This document shows positions 35,936 to 44,616 of a stretch of DNA of 64,000 bases, one piece after another (the stretch's first letter is position 1; every line of letters starts with the position of its first letter). This DNA is from Fretibacter rubidus. GTDB taxonomy: Bacteria > Pseudomonadota > Alphaproteobacteria > Caulobacterales > Maricaulaceae. The DNA lies in the NCBI RefSeq assembly GCF_041429785.1, contig NZ_CP163423.1, forward strand, positions 2,294,001 to 2,358,000, given 5' to 3'. The notes beneath the pieces are model-generated. The model saw only the letters and a list, made by a program, of their open reading frames with translations. It searched no databases and was not told the origin of the DNA. The translations under genes were made by a program, and so were the position numbers.

Positions 35936-36946
35936 TTAAGCCTGAGTTTGGCCCATGATGCGGACCATATCAATCATACGGTTAGCAAATCCCCATTCAT
36001 TATCATACCACGCAATCACTTTTACCAAGTCACCGTCCATAGCCTTTGTGAGCGGGGCAGCAAAAATTGCACTATGCGGGTCATGGTTCATGTCAGACGA
36101 CACAAGCTGTTCGTCTGTGTAACGAATAATATCCTTCATGTCGCCCGCGCTGGCGGCTTTCATGGCGGCATTAATAGCTTCTGCTGACGCCTTGCGTTCT
36201 GGCTGCACGATAAGCTCGCACATAGAGACGTTGGCGGTAGGCACACGCACAGCAGACCCCGAGAGCTTCCCGTGGACTTCTGGAATAACTAGGCCAACGG
36301 CCTTGGCCGCGCCCGTTGATGTTGGGATCATATTCAGCGCCGCCGCCCGCGCGCGGTAAAGGTCTTTGTGTGAATTATCTAAAATACGTTGGTCTTGCGT
36401 ATAACTGTGAACGGTCGTCATAAATCCGCGCTGAATGCCAATAACATCAAGCAGAACTTTGACGACGGGTGCCAAGCAATTTGTTGTGCAAGACGCGCAG
36501 GACACAACGGTGTCATCATGGGTCAAGTCACCCTCGTTAACCCCATAAACAATTGTCTTATCAACACCGTCTGCTGGAGCTGATATCAGAACTTTCTTTG
36601 CCCCCGCTTTAAAATGCGGCTGCACCGTTTCTTTGGACCGGAACACGCCTGTGCATTCCATGACGATGTCAACGCCGACCGCGGCCCAATCGATCTTTGA
36701 GGGGTCGCGTTCATGGGTCATACGGACCGGACCGCGCCCGAAATCAATAAATCCGTCGCTCTCTGTGACGGTGCCTTGGAAATTGCCATGAACACTATCG
36801 TAGCGCAAAAGATGGGCGGATGTCGCGGCGGCACCTGGCGAATTAATCGCGACCAAGTCTATATCTGTGATGTCGTATTCCGATAACGCCCTAGCAACCA
36901 AGCGGCCTATCCTGCCAAAACCATTAATAGCAATTTTTACAGACAT
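35936..36946 (-). CDS. gap: Glyceraldehyde-3-phosphate dehydrogenase, type I
   Basis: 336 residues. NAD-binding start KIAINGFGRIGRLVARAL; active-site cysteine in SCASCTTNCLAPV at about residue 155; STGAAKAVGLVIPE and RVPTANVSMCEL later. Makes 1,3-bisphosphoglycerate with NAD+. First gene of the glycolytic cluster, divergent from the DUF4164/zapA pair with 148 bp between, an arrangement common in alphaproteobacteria. Confidence 0.98.
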   Translation of the reverse strand: MSVKIAINGFGRIGRLVARALSEYDITDIDLVAINSPGAAATSAHLLRYDSVHGNFQGTVTESDGFIDFGRGPVRMTHERDPSKIDWAAVGVDIVMECTGVFRSKETVQPHFKAGAKKVLISAPADGVDKTIVYGVNEGDLTHDDTVVSCASCTTNCLAPVVKVLLDVIGIQRGFMTTVHSYTQDQRILDNSHKDLYRARAAALNMIPTSTGAAKAVGLVIPEVHGKLSGSAVRVPTANVSMCELIVQPERKASAEAINAAMKAASAGDMKDIIRYTDEQLVSSDMNHDPHSAIFAAPLTKAMDGDLVKVIAWYDNEWGFANRMIDMVRIMGQTQA

Positions 36947-37094
36947 ATGCAGTCTCCAAATATGTGCCTAATGCGACCCTGTTTAGACCCGCTGGCAATG
37001 ACAACAGGCCCCGCGTAAGTCAACAGGTTAGGGGTTGGAAAAGTGCAATAATTGCGCCATTGTGGCTAAATAATTTGAAGATTCGGAAGATACT

Positions 37095-37400
37095 ATGAAT
37101 GACAGCGTTGACATCAAGACAGCCGCCGATCGGCTTCAATCAGCGCTTAAATCGTTAGAGGGTGAACTAAGCCCCCTTTTGGATAAAGTGAGCAAATTAG
37201 AACGAATCGCTAGGGAAGCAGAAAGCTTTGAAACTGACCGCGCGGCGCTTGCAAGCTCGCTCGACCAAGCGAAATCTCGAGAGGCTGAATTTACAGCGCG
37301 CGAAGCAGAGTTTACCAAGCTGGCCGATGCCACCACACAAGAGCTTGATACCGTTATCAGACAAGTGCAAAAAGCGCTCGCGAAAGACGGAGACGCGTAA
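37095..37400 (+). CDS. DUF4164-like coiled-coil protein
   Basis: 101 residues, predicted to be one long coiled coil (ADRLQSALKSLEGELSPLLD, then an A/E-rich heptad region with SREAEFTAREAEF). It sits directly before zapA with the overlapping TAATG, so both are translated together. In alphaproteobacteria a short coiled-coil gene of the DUF4164 type in this position is conserved and is thought to act with ZapA at the division ring; direct evidence in this organism is lacking. Confidence 0.7.
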   Translation: MNDSVDIKTAADRLQSALKSLEGELSPLLDKVSKLERIAREAESFETDRAALASSLDQAKSREAEFTAREAEFTKLADATTQELDTVIRQVQKALAKDGDA

Positions 37401-37768
37401 TGGCCAAAGTCAGTATTGATATCAATGGCCGCAAATACGCTTTGGGATGTGATGACGGCGAAGAAGACCGTTTGATGCGCCTTGGGCAAAAATTAGACGA
37501 GCGCGTCAAAATGCTTGCCAATCAATTTGGGCAAATTGGTGATCTGCGTTTGCTTGTGATGGCTGGTATTACGCTCTCGGATGAACTTGACGAAGTCACA
37601 GGTAATATATCGGGCGAAGCGGAAAAAATGACGGCACAAATGCGCAAAGACAGCGAAGCCGCGCTAGCAGCTGCCAAATCGTCAGAATATGAAGCGACGG
37701 ACAGCCTGATTAAAGCGGCAGAGCGGATTGAGCTTTTAGCCGCACGATTGGCCGATAAAAAAGACTAA
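37400..37768 (+). CDS. zapA: Cell division protein ZapA
   Basis: 122 residues. The N-terminal domain KVSIDINGRKYALGCDDGEE with RLMRLGQKLDERVKML, then FGQIGDLRLLVMAGITLSDEL, is the ZapA signature; a coiled-coil tail follows. ZapA binds and bundles FtsZ filaments at the Z-ring. Start overlaps the previous stop by one base. It ends 6 bp from the convergent oxidoreductase gene with no visible terminator. Confidence 0.93.
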   Translation: MAKVSIDINGRKYALGCDDGEEDRLMRLGQKLDERVKMLANQFGQIGDLRLLVMAGITLSDELDEVTGNISGEAEKMTAQMRKDSEAALAAAKSSEYEATDSLIKAAERIELLAARLADKKD

Positions 37769-37774
37769 ATTTGC

Positions 37775-39046
37775 TTAGTTACGCGCGGCCAACCACGCCT
37801 TATAGCGCTTTGTTAAACGGCTAATCCGTATTCTATCCCCAATAATTGCCAGCAATGCATTGACGTTAGGTTTGACTGACTTGCCCGCACCCAAACGGTC
37901 CAATTGCACTTTGGTCATCGCCATAGTGCCCAGTGCCCGCAGCAGCTTCATTTTAAATTTTCCCGTTGGAATGGTAATATTGAGATTTTCGCCAGCCTTC
38001 CAATCGCGCGGTAGATGCGGGGCATAGGCAAAGGCGCGGGCCAAACCGATAATATCAACACCGCCAGCCTCAAGCGCGGCTTGGGCTGTCTCGAACTTTG
38101 TCACGCCGCCCGTCACCATAATCGGCATATCGGCGACGGTCGCGATGTCTTGGGCAAAGCCAATGAAATACATTTCCCGCAAGGCGGTCGAACTTTGCGC
38201 AGCCTGTCCGCCGTCATCATCGGCCATGCCCATCATCGCTGCACTTTCATAGCTGCCGCCTGATAACTCTATAAAATCCAATCCCGTCGCATTGAGCATT
38301 TGTACAACGCGCTTCGCGTCCGCCACATCAAAGCCGCCCTTTTGGAAATCCGCAGAATTAAGCTTAACCGCGACACCAAAGCCTTTGGACACCCGCGCGC
38401 GGATCGCGCTTACAATATCGAGTAACACCCTTGCACGGCTTTCCAACGAGCCGCCATATTCATCATCACGAAGGTTAGTCAGGGGCGACAAAAATTGCGC
38501 AACCAAATATCCATGAGCGGCGTGAATTTGCACGCCGTCAAAGCCGCATTGCTCCGCCGCGACAGCTGTATCCGCAAAGCGCGTGACCATGGCGCGGACT
38601 TCATCACCACTCAGCGCGCGCGCCGTATCAAACATTTTTTCCGCCCCTGCCATACTGACTTTGGTGGCGGAGGCTGATACCGCTTCTGTGCCTTGGGATT
38701 TATAGACTTGACGGCCTGGATGACTAATTTGCATCCAAAGTTTTGAGCCGCCAGCTTTGCCCGCCTCTGCCCAGCGCTTAAACTGAGCAAGGACGGCGTC
38801 GTCCGACACTGTATCTTTTTCCAGCACGACACCGCCTGGCCCTGTCAAAGCACGCGCGTCGACCATCACATTACCCGTCAAGACGAGGCCAGGTGAGCCT
38901 TCGGCCCATGCCCCGTAAAGACGCCGTAGATCTTCGCCTGGGACTTGGCCGTCATCGGCCATGTTTTCTTCCATAGCCGCCTTACACAGACGGTTAGGCA
39001 GGACTTGGCCACACGGTAGCGTCAGTGGGGAGAACATATCGGTCAT
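37775..39046 (-). CDS. NADH:flavin oxidoreductase (old yellow enzyme family)
   Basis: 423 residues. FMN barrel of the OYE type: N-terminal LTLPCGQVLPNRLCKAAMEE, GLVLTGNVMVDARAL, the active-site-like HPGRQ motif in QISHPGRQVYKSQG, FDGVQIHAAHGYLVAQFLSP, NLRDDEYGGSLESRARVLLD and MVTGGVTKFETAQAAL. These enzymes reduce activated C=C bonds or open rings with NAD(P)H; the substrate cannot be read from sequence. It is followed 8 bp upstream by the enoyl-CoA hydratase-like gene, so both probably act in catabolism. Confidence 0.92.
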   Translation of the reverse strand: MTDMFSPLTLPCGQVLPNRLCKAAMEENMADDGQVPGEDLRRLYGAWAEGSPGLVLTGNVMVDARALTGPGGVVLEKDTVSDDAVLAQFKRWAEAGKAGGSKLWMQISHPGRQVYKSQGTEAVSASATKVSMAGAEKMFDTARALSGDEVRAMVTRFADTAVAAEQCGFDGVQIHAAHGYLVAQFLSPLTNLRDDEYGGSLESRARVLLDIVSAIRARVSKGFGVAVKLNSADFQKGGFDVADAKRVVQMLNATGLDFIELSGGSYESAAMMGMADDDGGQAAQSSTALREMYFIGFAQDIATVADMPIMVTGGVTKFETAQAALEAGGVDIIGLARAFAYAPHLPRDWKAGENLNITIPTGKFKMKLLRALGTMAMTKVQLDRLGAGKSVKPNVNALLAIIGDRIRISRLTKRYKAWLAARN

Positions 39047-39054
39047 GGCGAGCC

Positions 39055-40113
39055 TTAGTTTAAAAATTCAAGAGGGGTCGCGCCGCTAGAAGCGAGAACG
39101 CGTTTAATCTGGTCAACTGTGACGCCATCAACACTATCGTGGCTCCATTTCGGATTGCGGTCTTTATCAATTAATTGCGCGCGGATGCCTTCATAAAAAT
39201 CTTGGGTCTTGAGAAAATTAAGGGATAAATCTAGCTCCGCCGCCATAGCGGTTCGGAAATCCAAAGCTGCACCGCGCTTTATCGCTTCAAATGTCACAGC
39301 CATAGCGAGCGGGCTTTTGGCACGAATGCTGGCGGCCTGTTTGCTCGCCCAGACATTTTCTGTCGCGCCGCTCATCCCGTCAAGTGCGCGCAGGATTGAC
39401 GGCACGTCAGGCTCATTAAAGGCCGCAATCGCAGCGGGAATATCCGCGTCCATGGGGCCTGCTTCGTGAAATTGATTGATGACCGCGACGACGGCCTTAT
39501 CGCTGCCGTCTAATGCCGCTTCGCCTAGCGCTTCTCTCAAAGCTGCGTGTTTCTCTGACGGCACATAGCCGTTTGCGACACCGATAGACACGGCCTCTGC
39601 GGTCTTAAGGCGCGCGCCTGTTAGGCCCAACCACTGCCCAATATCAAGACCAAGACGCGGCAGAAAATAAGTGCCCCCCACATCAGGGAAATAACCAATG
39701 CCTGTCTCTGGCATGGCAAAGACGGTTTTATCGCCCGCAATGCGGTGCGCGCCGTGGACAGACAAACCAACGCCGCCGCCCATGACAAAACCGTCAATCA
39801 GCGTGATATAGGGCTTGGAATAGCGGTGAATAAGCTCATTTAGCGCATATTCTGTGCGCCAGAACATTTCCGCACGCCTGTCACCCGCCTTGCCGCTATC
39901 ATGGAGTAAGATCACATCACCGCCCGCGCAAAAGGCACGCTCACCTGCCCCATCAATCAGAACAGCACCAATGCTGTCATCACGCTCCCATTCCACTAAG
40001 AGCCGAGTGATTTCTTCGCACATATCTAGTGTTAACGCGTTCAAAGCCTGAGGACGATTCAGCGTAATATGGCCGAGATTACCCGTCACGCGGCTAATGA
40101 TTTGATCTGTCAT
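39055..40113 (-). CDS. 3-hydroxyisobutyryl-CoA hydrolase-like (enoyl-CoA hydratase superfamily)
   Basis: 352 residues, the length of 3-hydroxyisobutyryl-CoA hydrolases rather than of simple enoyl-CoA hydratases (about 260). Motifs: ITLNRPQALNALTLDMCEEI, AFCAGGDVILLHDSG, GFVMGGGVGLSVHGAHRIAG (oxyanion hole) and MPETGIGYFPDVGGTYFLPR with the catalytic glutamate. The C-terminal SLNFLKTQDFYEGIRAQLID with NPKW is also typical. Likely works in valine breakdown, hydrolysing 3-hydroxyisobutyryl-CoA. It probably forms an operon with the OYE homologue downstream. Confidence 0.88.
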   Translation of the reverse strand: MTDQIISRVTGNLGHITLNRPQALNALTLDMCEEITRLLVEWERDDSIGAVLIDGAGERAFCAGGDVILLHDSGKAGDRRAEMFWRTEYALNELIHRYSKPYITLIDGFVMGGGVGLSVHGAHRIAGDKTVFAMPETGIGYFPDVGGTYFLPRLGLDIGQWLGLTGARLKTAEAVSIGVANGYVPSEKHAALREALGEAALDGSDKAVVAVINQFHEAGPMDADIPAAIAAFNEPDVPSILRALDGMSGATENVWASKQAASIRAKSPLAMAVTFEAIKRGAALDFRTAMAAELDLSLNFLKTQDFYEGIRAQLIDKDRNPKWSHDSVDGVTVDQIKRVLASSGATPLEFLN

Positions 40114-40153
40114 AAGAGGTCCTTATTCAGCGCGTTAATGCCCGGTCGTAAGC

Positions 40154-40897
40154 TTAGGCTATGCTGTTCAATTCGACGAGCGCTTTGATAATATCCATGG
40201 TTTGCATATCAATGATACCGTCAATGTGATCCGGGCGATAACGGCGTTGAAGCGCCTTGATAATATCTTGCGTCTCTGTGTCCAAAATACCGCTGACCCG
40301 TGCGCCATAACCGATATGGGCGAGGCCGCGCTGCGCAATCGCGACACCACGGTCGCGTTGGTCAGGTCCAAACAATAGGCGGTTATCAGTCTCAATCCCT
40401 TTTGGCCAAAGCCCAATGCCTGCGGCGGCAAGGCCCGCCCACGGAAAATGCTCGCCAGGGTCTTTTTTACGCGCAGGCGCTATATCACTGTGGCCCACCA
40501 CGTTACGCGCGGGAATATTGTGACGGGTCATCACCGCCTTTGAGAGCGCTATTACCGCATTGATTTGCATATCAGGATAAGCGGGCAGCCCCCCATCCGC
40601 GTCTCGCCAATCATGGCCACCATTGACAATCTCTATACCGACGGAGGCGGAATTAAGGTCGGTTATACCCGCCCATTCCGACACACCCGCATGCCATGCA
40701 CGGCTATCCTCACCTACCATCTGAAAAACGCGCCCGTCAGTTTCCACCAGATAATGCGCACTGACTTTGGCCGCAGGGTCACAAAGCCGTTCCAACGCAG
40801 CCGCCCCCGTTTCCATGCCCGTGTAATGCAGCACGAGAACGCGCACGGGCGATTTGCGCTCATCAAAATTTGGCGACGGAGATTGCGTTATCATCAT
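40154..40897 (-). CDS. N-acetylmuramoyl-L-alanine amidase (AmpD-like) with peptidoglycan-binding domain
   Basis: 247 residues, no signal peptide, so possibly cytoplasmic like AmpD. Amidase_2 domain: VRVLVLHYTGMETG (zinc His), KVSAHYLVETDGRVFQMVGE, RAWHAGVSEW, NSASVGIEIVN (catalytic Glu) and NVVGHSDIAPARKKDPGEHF (zinc His and Asp/His). A C-terminal PG_binding_1-like segment follows (IGYGARVSGILDTETQDIIK). It cleaves the bond between muramic acid and the stem peptide during wall recycling. The ATG overlaps the stop of the DUF1801 gene by 4 nt. Confidence 0.93.
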   Translation of the reverse strand: MMITQSPSPNFDERKSPVRVLVLHYTGMETGAAALERLCDPAAKVSAHYLVETDGRVFQMVGEDSRAWHAGVSEWAGITDLNSASVGIEIVNGGHDWRDADGGLPAYPDMQINAVIALSKAVMTRHNIPARNVVGHSDIAPARKKDPGEHFPWAGLAAAGIGLWPKGIETDNRLLFGPDQRDRGVAIAQRGLAHIGYGARVSGILDTETQDIIKALQRRYRPDHIDGIIDMQTMDIIKALVELNSIA

Positions 40898-41310
40898 AGC
40901 GGATACTTTTCTTCCATAAGCGCCAAGCCTTTGACCAACATCTCGCGCAGGACATCGCTGTCAACATCTGACAAGCGTTTGATATAAAGGCAGGATTTGC
41001 CTTTGCTATGCTTACCTAGGCGCGACAATTCATCATCAAAATCCTGATAGCCCGGCATGATGTAAATGCTAATATTTTTGGCGCGTGAACTATAGCCTAT
41101 CCGAAAAAAATCGCCTTCTCGGCCACTCTCATATTTGTAATGATAATCACCAAAACCCACAATTGACGGCCCCCACATTTTGGGCGACCACCCTGTCACA
41201 TCACGCATCATTTCATTGATCGCCGCGATATCCGCGCGGCGCGCTGCAGGCTCTATGGCGTCTATATAATCTTGAACGGGCTGTTCCGTCTTTTGCGTTT
41301 TATTTGCCAT
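40894..41310 (-). CDS. DUF1801 domain protein
   Basis: 138 residues. Pattern of the DUF1801 / YdhG-like fold: VQDYIDAIEPAARRADIAAI, MMRDVTGWSPKMWGPSIVGF, YKYESGREGDFFRIGYSSRA, SIYIMPG and GKSCLYIKRLSDVD. Function unknown; the fold is related to frataxin/MmcQ-like proteins. It overlaps the amidase gene by 4 nt. Confidence 0.88.
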   Translation of the reverse strand: MANKTQKTEQPVQDYIDAIEPAARRADIAAINEMMRDVTGWSPKMWGPSIVGFGDYHYKYESGREGDFFRIGYSSRAKNISIYIMPGYQDFDDELSRLGKHSKGKSCLYIKRLSDVDSDVLREMLVKGLALMEEKYPL

Positions 41311-41321
41311 AGTGCGCCCCT

Positions 41322-42197
41322 TTAATCTTCTGGTATTATGACAATTGTCTGCTTACGCGCGATATATAGCACACAGGGCAGAATTAGCACGGCCCCCAAG
41401 AGGTAACGTAGATAAATTTGTTCTTTCAAAAAAACGACGCCTAAGATGCAAGCAAAGACCGTCGTCATTAACGTCAGTGGCACGATTTGGGATATGTCAT
41501 AAGCCCGCACGAGGCGGAAATATTGCCCGTGGGCCAAGATGGTCACGCAAATAGCGGCATAGCCTGCCGCAATTAATAACGGCCCTTTGGCCTCTGCCCA
41601 AATCTGTGCGTGCCCAGCCTCAAACACCAAGGACGCAGGCGCCATGACAATCAGCACAACAAGGGCCATCCACGTCACATATTGTTTCCAATCAACATTG
41701 CCTACACGCTTCATGACCACGGATCCCACAGCCAGTGCAAAATAAGCCGCGATAATATATATAAGCCCAATATCAAAACGCAGCGCGCCCGGTTCATAGA
41801 CCATAATCACGACTCCGATAATCGCACCGATAATGGCAAGACTTCGCCGCCAGCCGACCCGTTCGCCTAAAAAGGCAACGGATAACAGCGTCGCAAAGGG
41901 GATAAGGATTTGAGAGATGATTGAACTGCCCGATGCAGAAGCGGTTTGCAGGCCCGTATATAGAAATCCCAAGTGAATAGGACCAACACAGGCGCATACG
42001 ATTAATAATAGTCCCACTTTTTCAGGGCGCGTTTGAAATAACACCCAACCCATTAGCAACAGAACCAGGATAGCCCGAATTGCCGCCAGCATAAAAGGCG
42101 GCACGGGGTAATTACCAAGCGCCCAAGCGCTGACCACAAAATTGCCGCCCCAAGCGAGGCAACAAGCCATCATGATGAAAAAATCGGTAAGTTTCAT
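41322..42197 (-). CDS. EamA/DMT family transporter
   Basis: 291 residues with about ten hydrophobic helices in two halves, the EamA (drug/metabolite transporter) layout. N-terminal FIMMACCLAWGGNFVVSAWA, GLQTASASGSSIISQILIPF in the first half, and ARAYDISQIVPLTLMTTVFA in the second are typical. Substrates of this superfamily range from amino acids to nucleotide-sugars and cannot be told from sequence. 11 bp upstream of DUF1801 in the same direction. Confidence 0.9.
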   Translation of the reverse strand: MKLTDFFIMMACCLAWGGNFVVSAWALGNYPVPPFMLAAIRAILVLLLMGWVLFQTRPEKVGLLLIVCACVGPIHLGFLYTGLQTASASGSSIISQILIPFATLLSVAFLGERVGWRRSLAIIGAIIGVVIMVYEPGALRFDIGLIYIIAAYFALAVGSVVMKRVGNVDWKQYVTWMALVVLIVMAPASLVFEAGHAQIWAEAKGPLLIAAGYAAICVTILAHGQYFRLVRAYDISQIVPLTLMTTVFACILGVVFLKEQIYLRYLLGAVLILPCVLYIARKQTIVIIPED

Positions 42198-42270
42198 GAC
42201 AAGGCTGTAGCGAAGGCCGCAATCGCTGCCAAGCCTTTAGACATTTAATGGCTAAGAAAGACGCGCACGC

Positions 42271-42681
42271 CTAGTCGTCGACAGACCACCCTTGCGGTGT
42301 TTTATGGGCATCGATGATAGGGCCGTCACGATCACTATCAGCAGAGCGGAACGCTGTTTGACCCGTTTGTGCGCGCATTTGCGCTTCCATATCGCGTCTT
42401 GCGGCCTCAAATGTTGCCTTTGGCCCAAAGGGGCGACCGAATAATTTGGCTCGTGTCCAGAAAAACGCAAAGACCAGCGCGCCGACAATAGCAATGCCTG
42501 CCACGACGAAAAAAGCAAAGGCGGCTGAGAAGGCCAGAACAAAAAAGCCAGCCACAGCAGCAGCAGCCACAAAGAGCCCCCGCATAATATTGGTCATGAG
42601 GCTGTTGCGGCCTGCGATATTATAAGTTCCTGTCATAGGATTAAAATCGGGGTGAAAGGCCCAAAGGTCAAGAGGCATCAT
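42271..42681 (-). CDS. Small membrane protein of unknown function
   Basis: 136 residues. Residues about 30-75 form two long alanine/phenylalanine-rich transmembrane helices (GLFVAAAAVAGFFVLAFSAA, VVAGIAIVGALVFAFFW). A cytoplasmic tail rich in charged residues and ending GPIIDAHKTPQGWSVDD follows. I do not recognise a family with certainty. The start at 42681 follows GGG directly; an ATG at 42678 or a later one at 42636 is possible. It lies 11 bp after the DnaJ/TerB gene and may be co-transcribed with it. Confidence 0.6.
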   Translation of the reverse strand: MMPLDLWAFHPDFNPMTGTYNIAGRNSLMTNIMRGLFVAAAAVAGFFVLAFSAAFAFFVVAGIAIVGALVFAFFWTRAKLFGRPFGPKATFEAARRDMEAQMRAQTGQTAFRSADSDRDGPIIDAHKTPQGWSVDD

Positions 42682-42692
42682 CCCGTAATGAC

Positions 42693-43499
42693 CTAACTTT
42701 TCGGTAATCCCACCAATTTGTCGCGGTTTTGCGCGCTACGTTCTGCCTTTATTTGGGCATAAGCCATATTCACCATCGCCATTTTGTGTGTCGCAAGCCG
42801 GGTCAATTCACGTGGCAGCCCCCGCGCGACAAGGCGGTCCGGATGGTTAGCGGCGGCCATACGGCGATATGCGCGCTTCAAATCCACATCCGATATATCC
42901 TCATCCACGCCCAATATTAGGTAAGGATCATCTGATGCCCGCCCGATATGGGCAATGCGAATGCGTTTAAATTCACGTTCTGAAAAGCCGAAAATATCGC
43001 TAACCGTTTGGATAAAGCTCATTTCATCATCGGTCACAACACCGTCGGCCAGCGCGATATGAAACAACCCGTCTAGCACATCCTCCAGCACAGCGGGGCT
43101 GGCGCGAAACTTGCGCGCGATAATACGGGCGTAACGTTCAAATCCCAATGTGGTCTGGCGTGCCAAATCAAAAAAGCGCGCAATGCCAGCATCATTTTCA
43201 GGCGTGGATTGGAACACTTGCTTAAACGCTGCAATCTCGTCCGCACTGACAACACCGTCAGCCTTGGCAAGCTTTGCGCCGAGCGCCACCAAGGCCGCCG
43301 CAACGCGCGCATCACGTATCGTGCCCGCAATCCCGTCCGTATCATTGATTGACGGCGGACCAAACAGACGCGCAGCCGCGGCGAATATGCTCTGCCATAG
43401 AGACGTCTGCGGTAAAGCTATAGGTCGCTTTCGCGGGGATATGGGCGAGTCGTCAGTCACACACACCCTCTGCCCGAGCGACGCGCGTTTTTCAATCAT
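42693..43499 (-). CDS. DnaJ/TerB protein (DjlA-like)
   Basis: 268 residues. Middle part (about 65-180) is a TerB-like helical domain: ALGAKLAKADGVVSADEIAA, LFHIALADGVVTDDEMSFIQ, with acidic clusters that can bind metal. The C-terminal part is a J-domain: DPYLILGVDEDISDVDLKRA, YRRMAAANHPDRLVARGLP (HPD motif) and MAMVNMAYAQIKAER. This TerB-J order is that of DjlA co-chaperones, which stimulate DnaK, but the N-terminal transmembrane anchor of E. coli DjlA is absent. Confidence 0.9.
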   Translation of the reverse strand: MIEKRASLGQRVCVTDDSPISPRKRPIALPQTSLWQSIFAAAARLFGPPSINDTDGIAGTIRDARVAAALVALGAKLAKADGVVSADEIAAFKQVFQSTPENDAGIARFFDLARQTTLGFERYARIIARKFRASPAVLEDVLDGLFHIALADGVVTDDEMSFIQTVSDIFGFSEREFKRIRIAHIGRASDDPYLILGVDEDISDVDLKRAYRRMAAANHPDRLVARGLPRELTRLATHKMAMVNMAYAQIKAERSAQNRDKLVGLPKS

Positions 43500-43575
43500 T
43501 GGATGGTCAATAATCCAACACAGTTAATGACATTGTAGTTAGAAATTGGAGGGTCAGCGTGTTTGCAACAAACGA

Positions 43576-43662
43576 TGGTGCGGGCAGCCGGAATCGAACC
43601 GGCACTCCCATACGGGAACAAGATTTTAAGTCTTGCGTGTCTACCAATTCCACCATGCCCGC
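43576..43662 (-). tRNA. tRNA-Leu(UAA)
   Basis: 87 nt including an encoded CCA. Acceptor stem GCGGGCA/TGCCCGC, D-arm GGTGGAATTGGTAGAC, anticodon stem-loop CAAGA-CTTAAAA-TCTTG with anticodon TAA, a long class II variable arm (TTCCCGTATGGGAGT), and T-arm GCCGGTTCGATTCCGGC. It is divergent from exonuclease III. Confidence 0.97.
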
Positions 43663-43798
43663 AACCTCGGTCATCATGTGGTGACGGGCGCAACATAGAT
43701 GCACGCGCGCAAAATGAAAGCCTCTTTTTTCGCTTATTTGCACCAAATTCTATGCCTTGCCCGTTGACAGCGCAGGCGCCAAGCCCGACCACACTGTT

Positions 43799-44611
43799 AT
43801 GAAAATTGCGACATGGAATGTGAACTCTATCAAGGCGCGACTTGATAATATAACCGATTGGCTGAAATCCGCTGATCCTGATATCGCCTGCCTGCAAGAG
43901 ATTAAAACCGTTAATGACGGCTTTCCTTACATGGAGATTGAGGCGCTGGGGTATAACGTCGCTGTGCACGGTCAAAAAAGCTATAATGGCGTGGCTATTC
44001 TGTCGAAGCTCCCTTTTGACGAAGTCATAAAAGATCTGCCGGGAGAAGACCTGTTGGACGACGGTGCCGACGACCAAGCCCGGTATATTGAGGCGGTGGT
44101 GAGCGGCGCGCGCGGGCCCGTCCGTGTGGCCAGCATTTATCTGCCCAATGGCAACCCGGTTGGTGATGCACCCGATTATTCGGATAAATACCAATATAAA
44201 CTGCGTTGGATGGACCGCCTGCGCGCGCGCGCGCAAAGCCTGCTACCCTATGAAGAACCGTTGATACTGGCGGGGGATTATAACGTCATTCCCTATGCCC
44301 GCGATGTGCATGACCCCGTTGGATGGCAAGGCGACGCGGCGTTTCGCCCAGAAACCCATGCCAAATTTCGTGCGCTTTTAAACATCGGCCTGACCGAAGC
44401 CTTTGAGCAAATGGACGGGCGAGAGCATCAATATACATTTTGGGATTATCAACGCGGCGCATGGCAAAATAATCAGGGTATTCGCATTGATCACTTACTG
44501 CTATCCCCGCAGGCCGCTGACCGCATCACTGATTTTCAGATAGATAAATTCGTTCGTGACGGCACGAAACCGTCTGATCATGTGCCCGTTATCGGCACCT
44601 TTGATTTGTAA
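43799..44611 (+). CDS. xth: Exodeoxyribonuclease III
   Basis: 270 residues from the ATG at 43799; an in-frame ATG at 43757 would add a poor 14-residue leader. Catalytic motifs of the Xth/APE family in order: KIATWNVNSIKARLDNI, DIACLQEIKT (metal Glu), YNGVAILSK, LAGDYNVIP, RIDHLLLSP and KPSDHVPVIGTF (catalytic Asp-His). It removes nucleotides at abasic sites in base-excision repair. The DUF2145 gene begins 5 bp after its stop. Confidence 0.96.
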   Translation: MKIATWNVNSIKARLDNITDWLKSADPDIACLQEIKTVNDGFPYMEIEALGYNVAVHGQKSYNGVAILSKLPFDEVIKDLPGEDLLDDGADDQARYIEAVVSGARGPVRVASIYLPNGNPVGDAPDYSDKYQYKLRWMDRLRARAQSLLPYEEPLILAGDYNVIPYARDVHDPVGWQGDAAFRPETHAKFRALLNIGLTEAFEQMDGREHQYTFWDYQRGAWQNNQGIRIDHLLLSPQAADRITDFQIDKFVRDGTKPSDHVPVIGTFDL

Positions 44612-44616
44612 TTGAC

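Noticed and set aside
43496-44236. Minus-strand ORF of 246 residues across tRNA-Leu and exonuclease III
   Set aside because: Overlaps a strong plus-strand gene and the tRNA; composition is that of an antisense frame.
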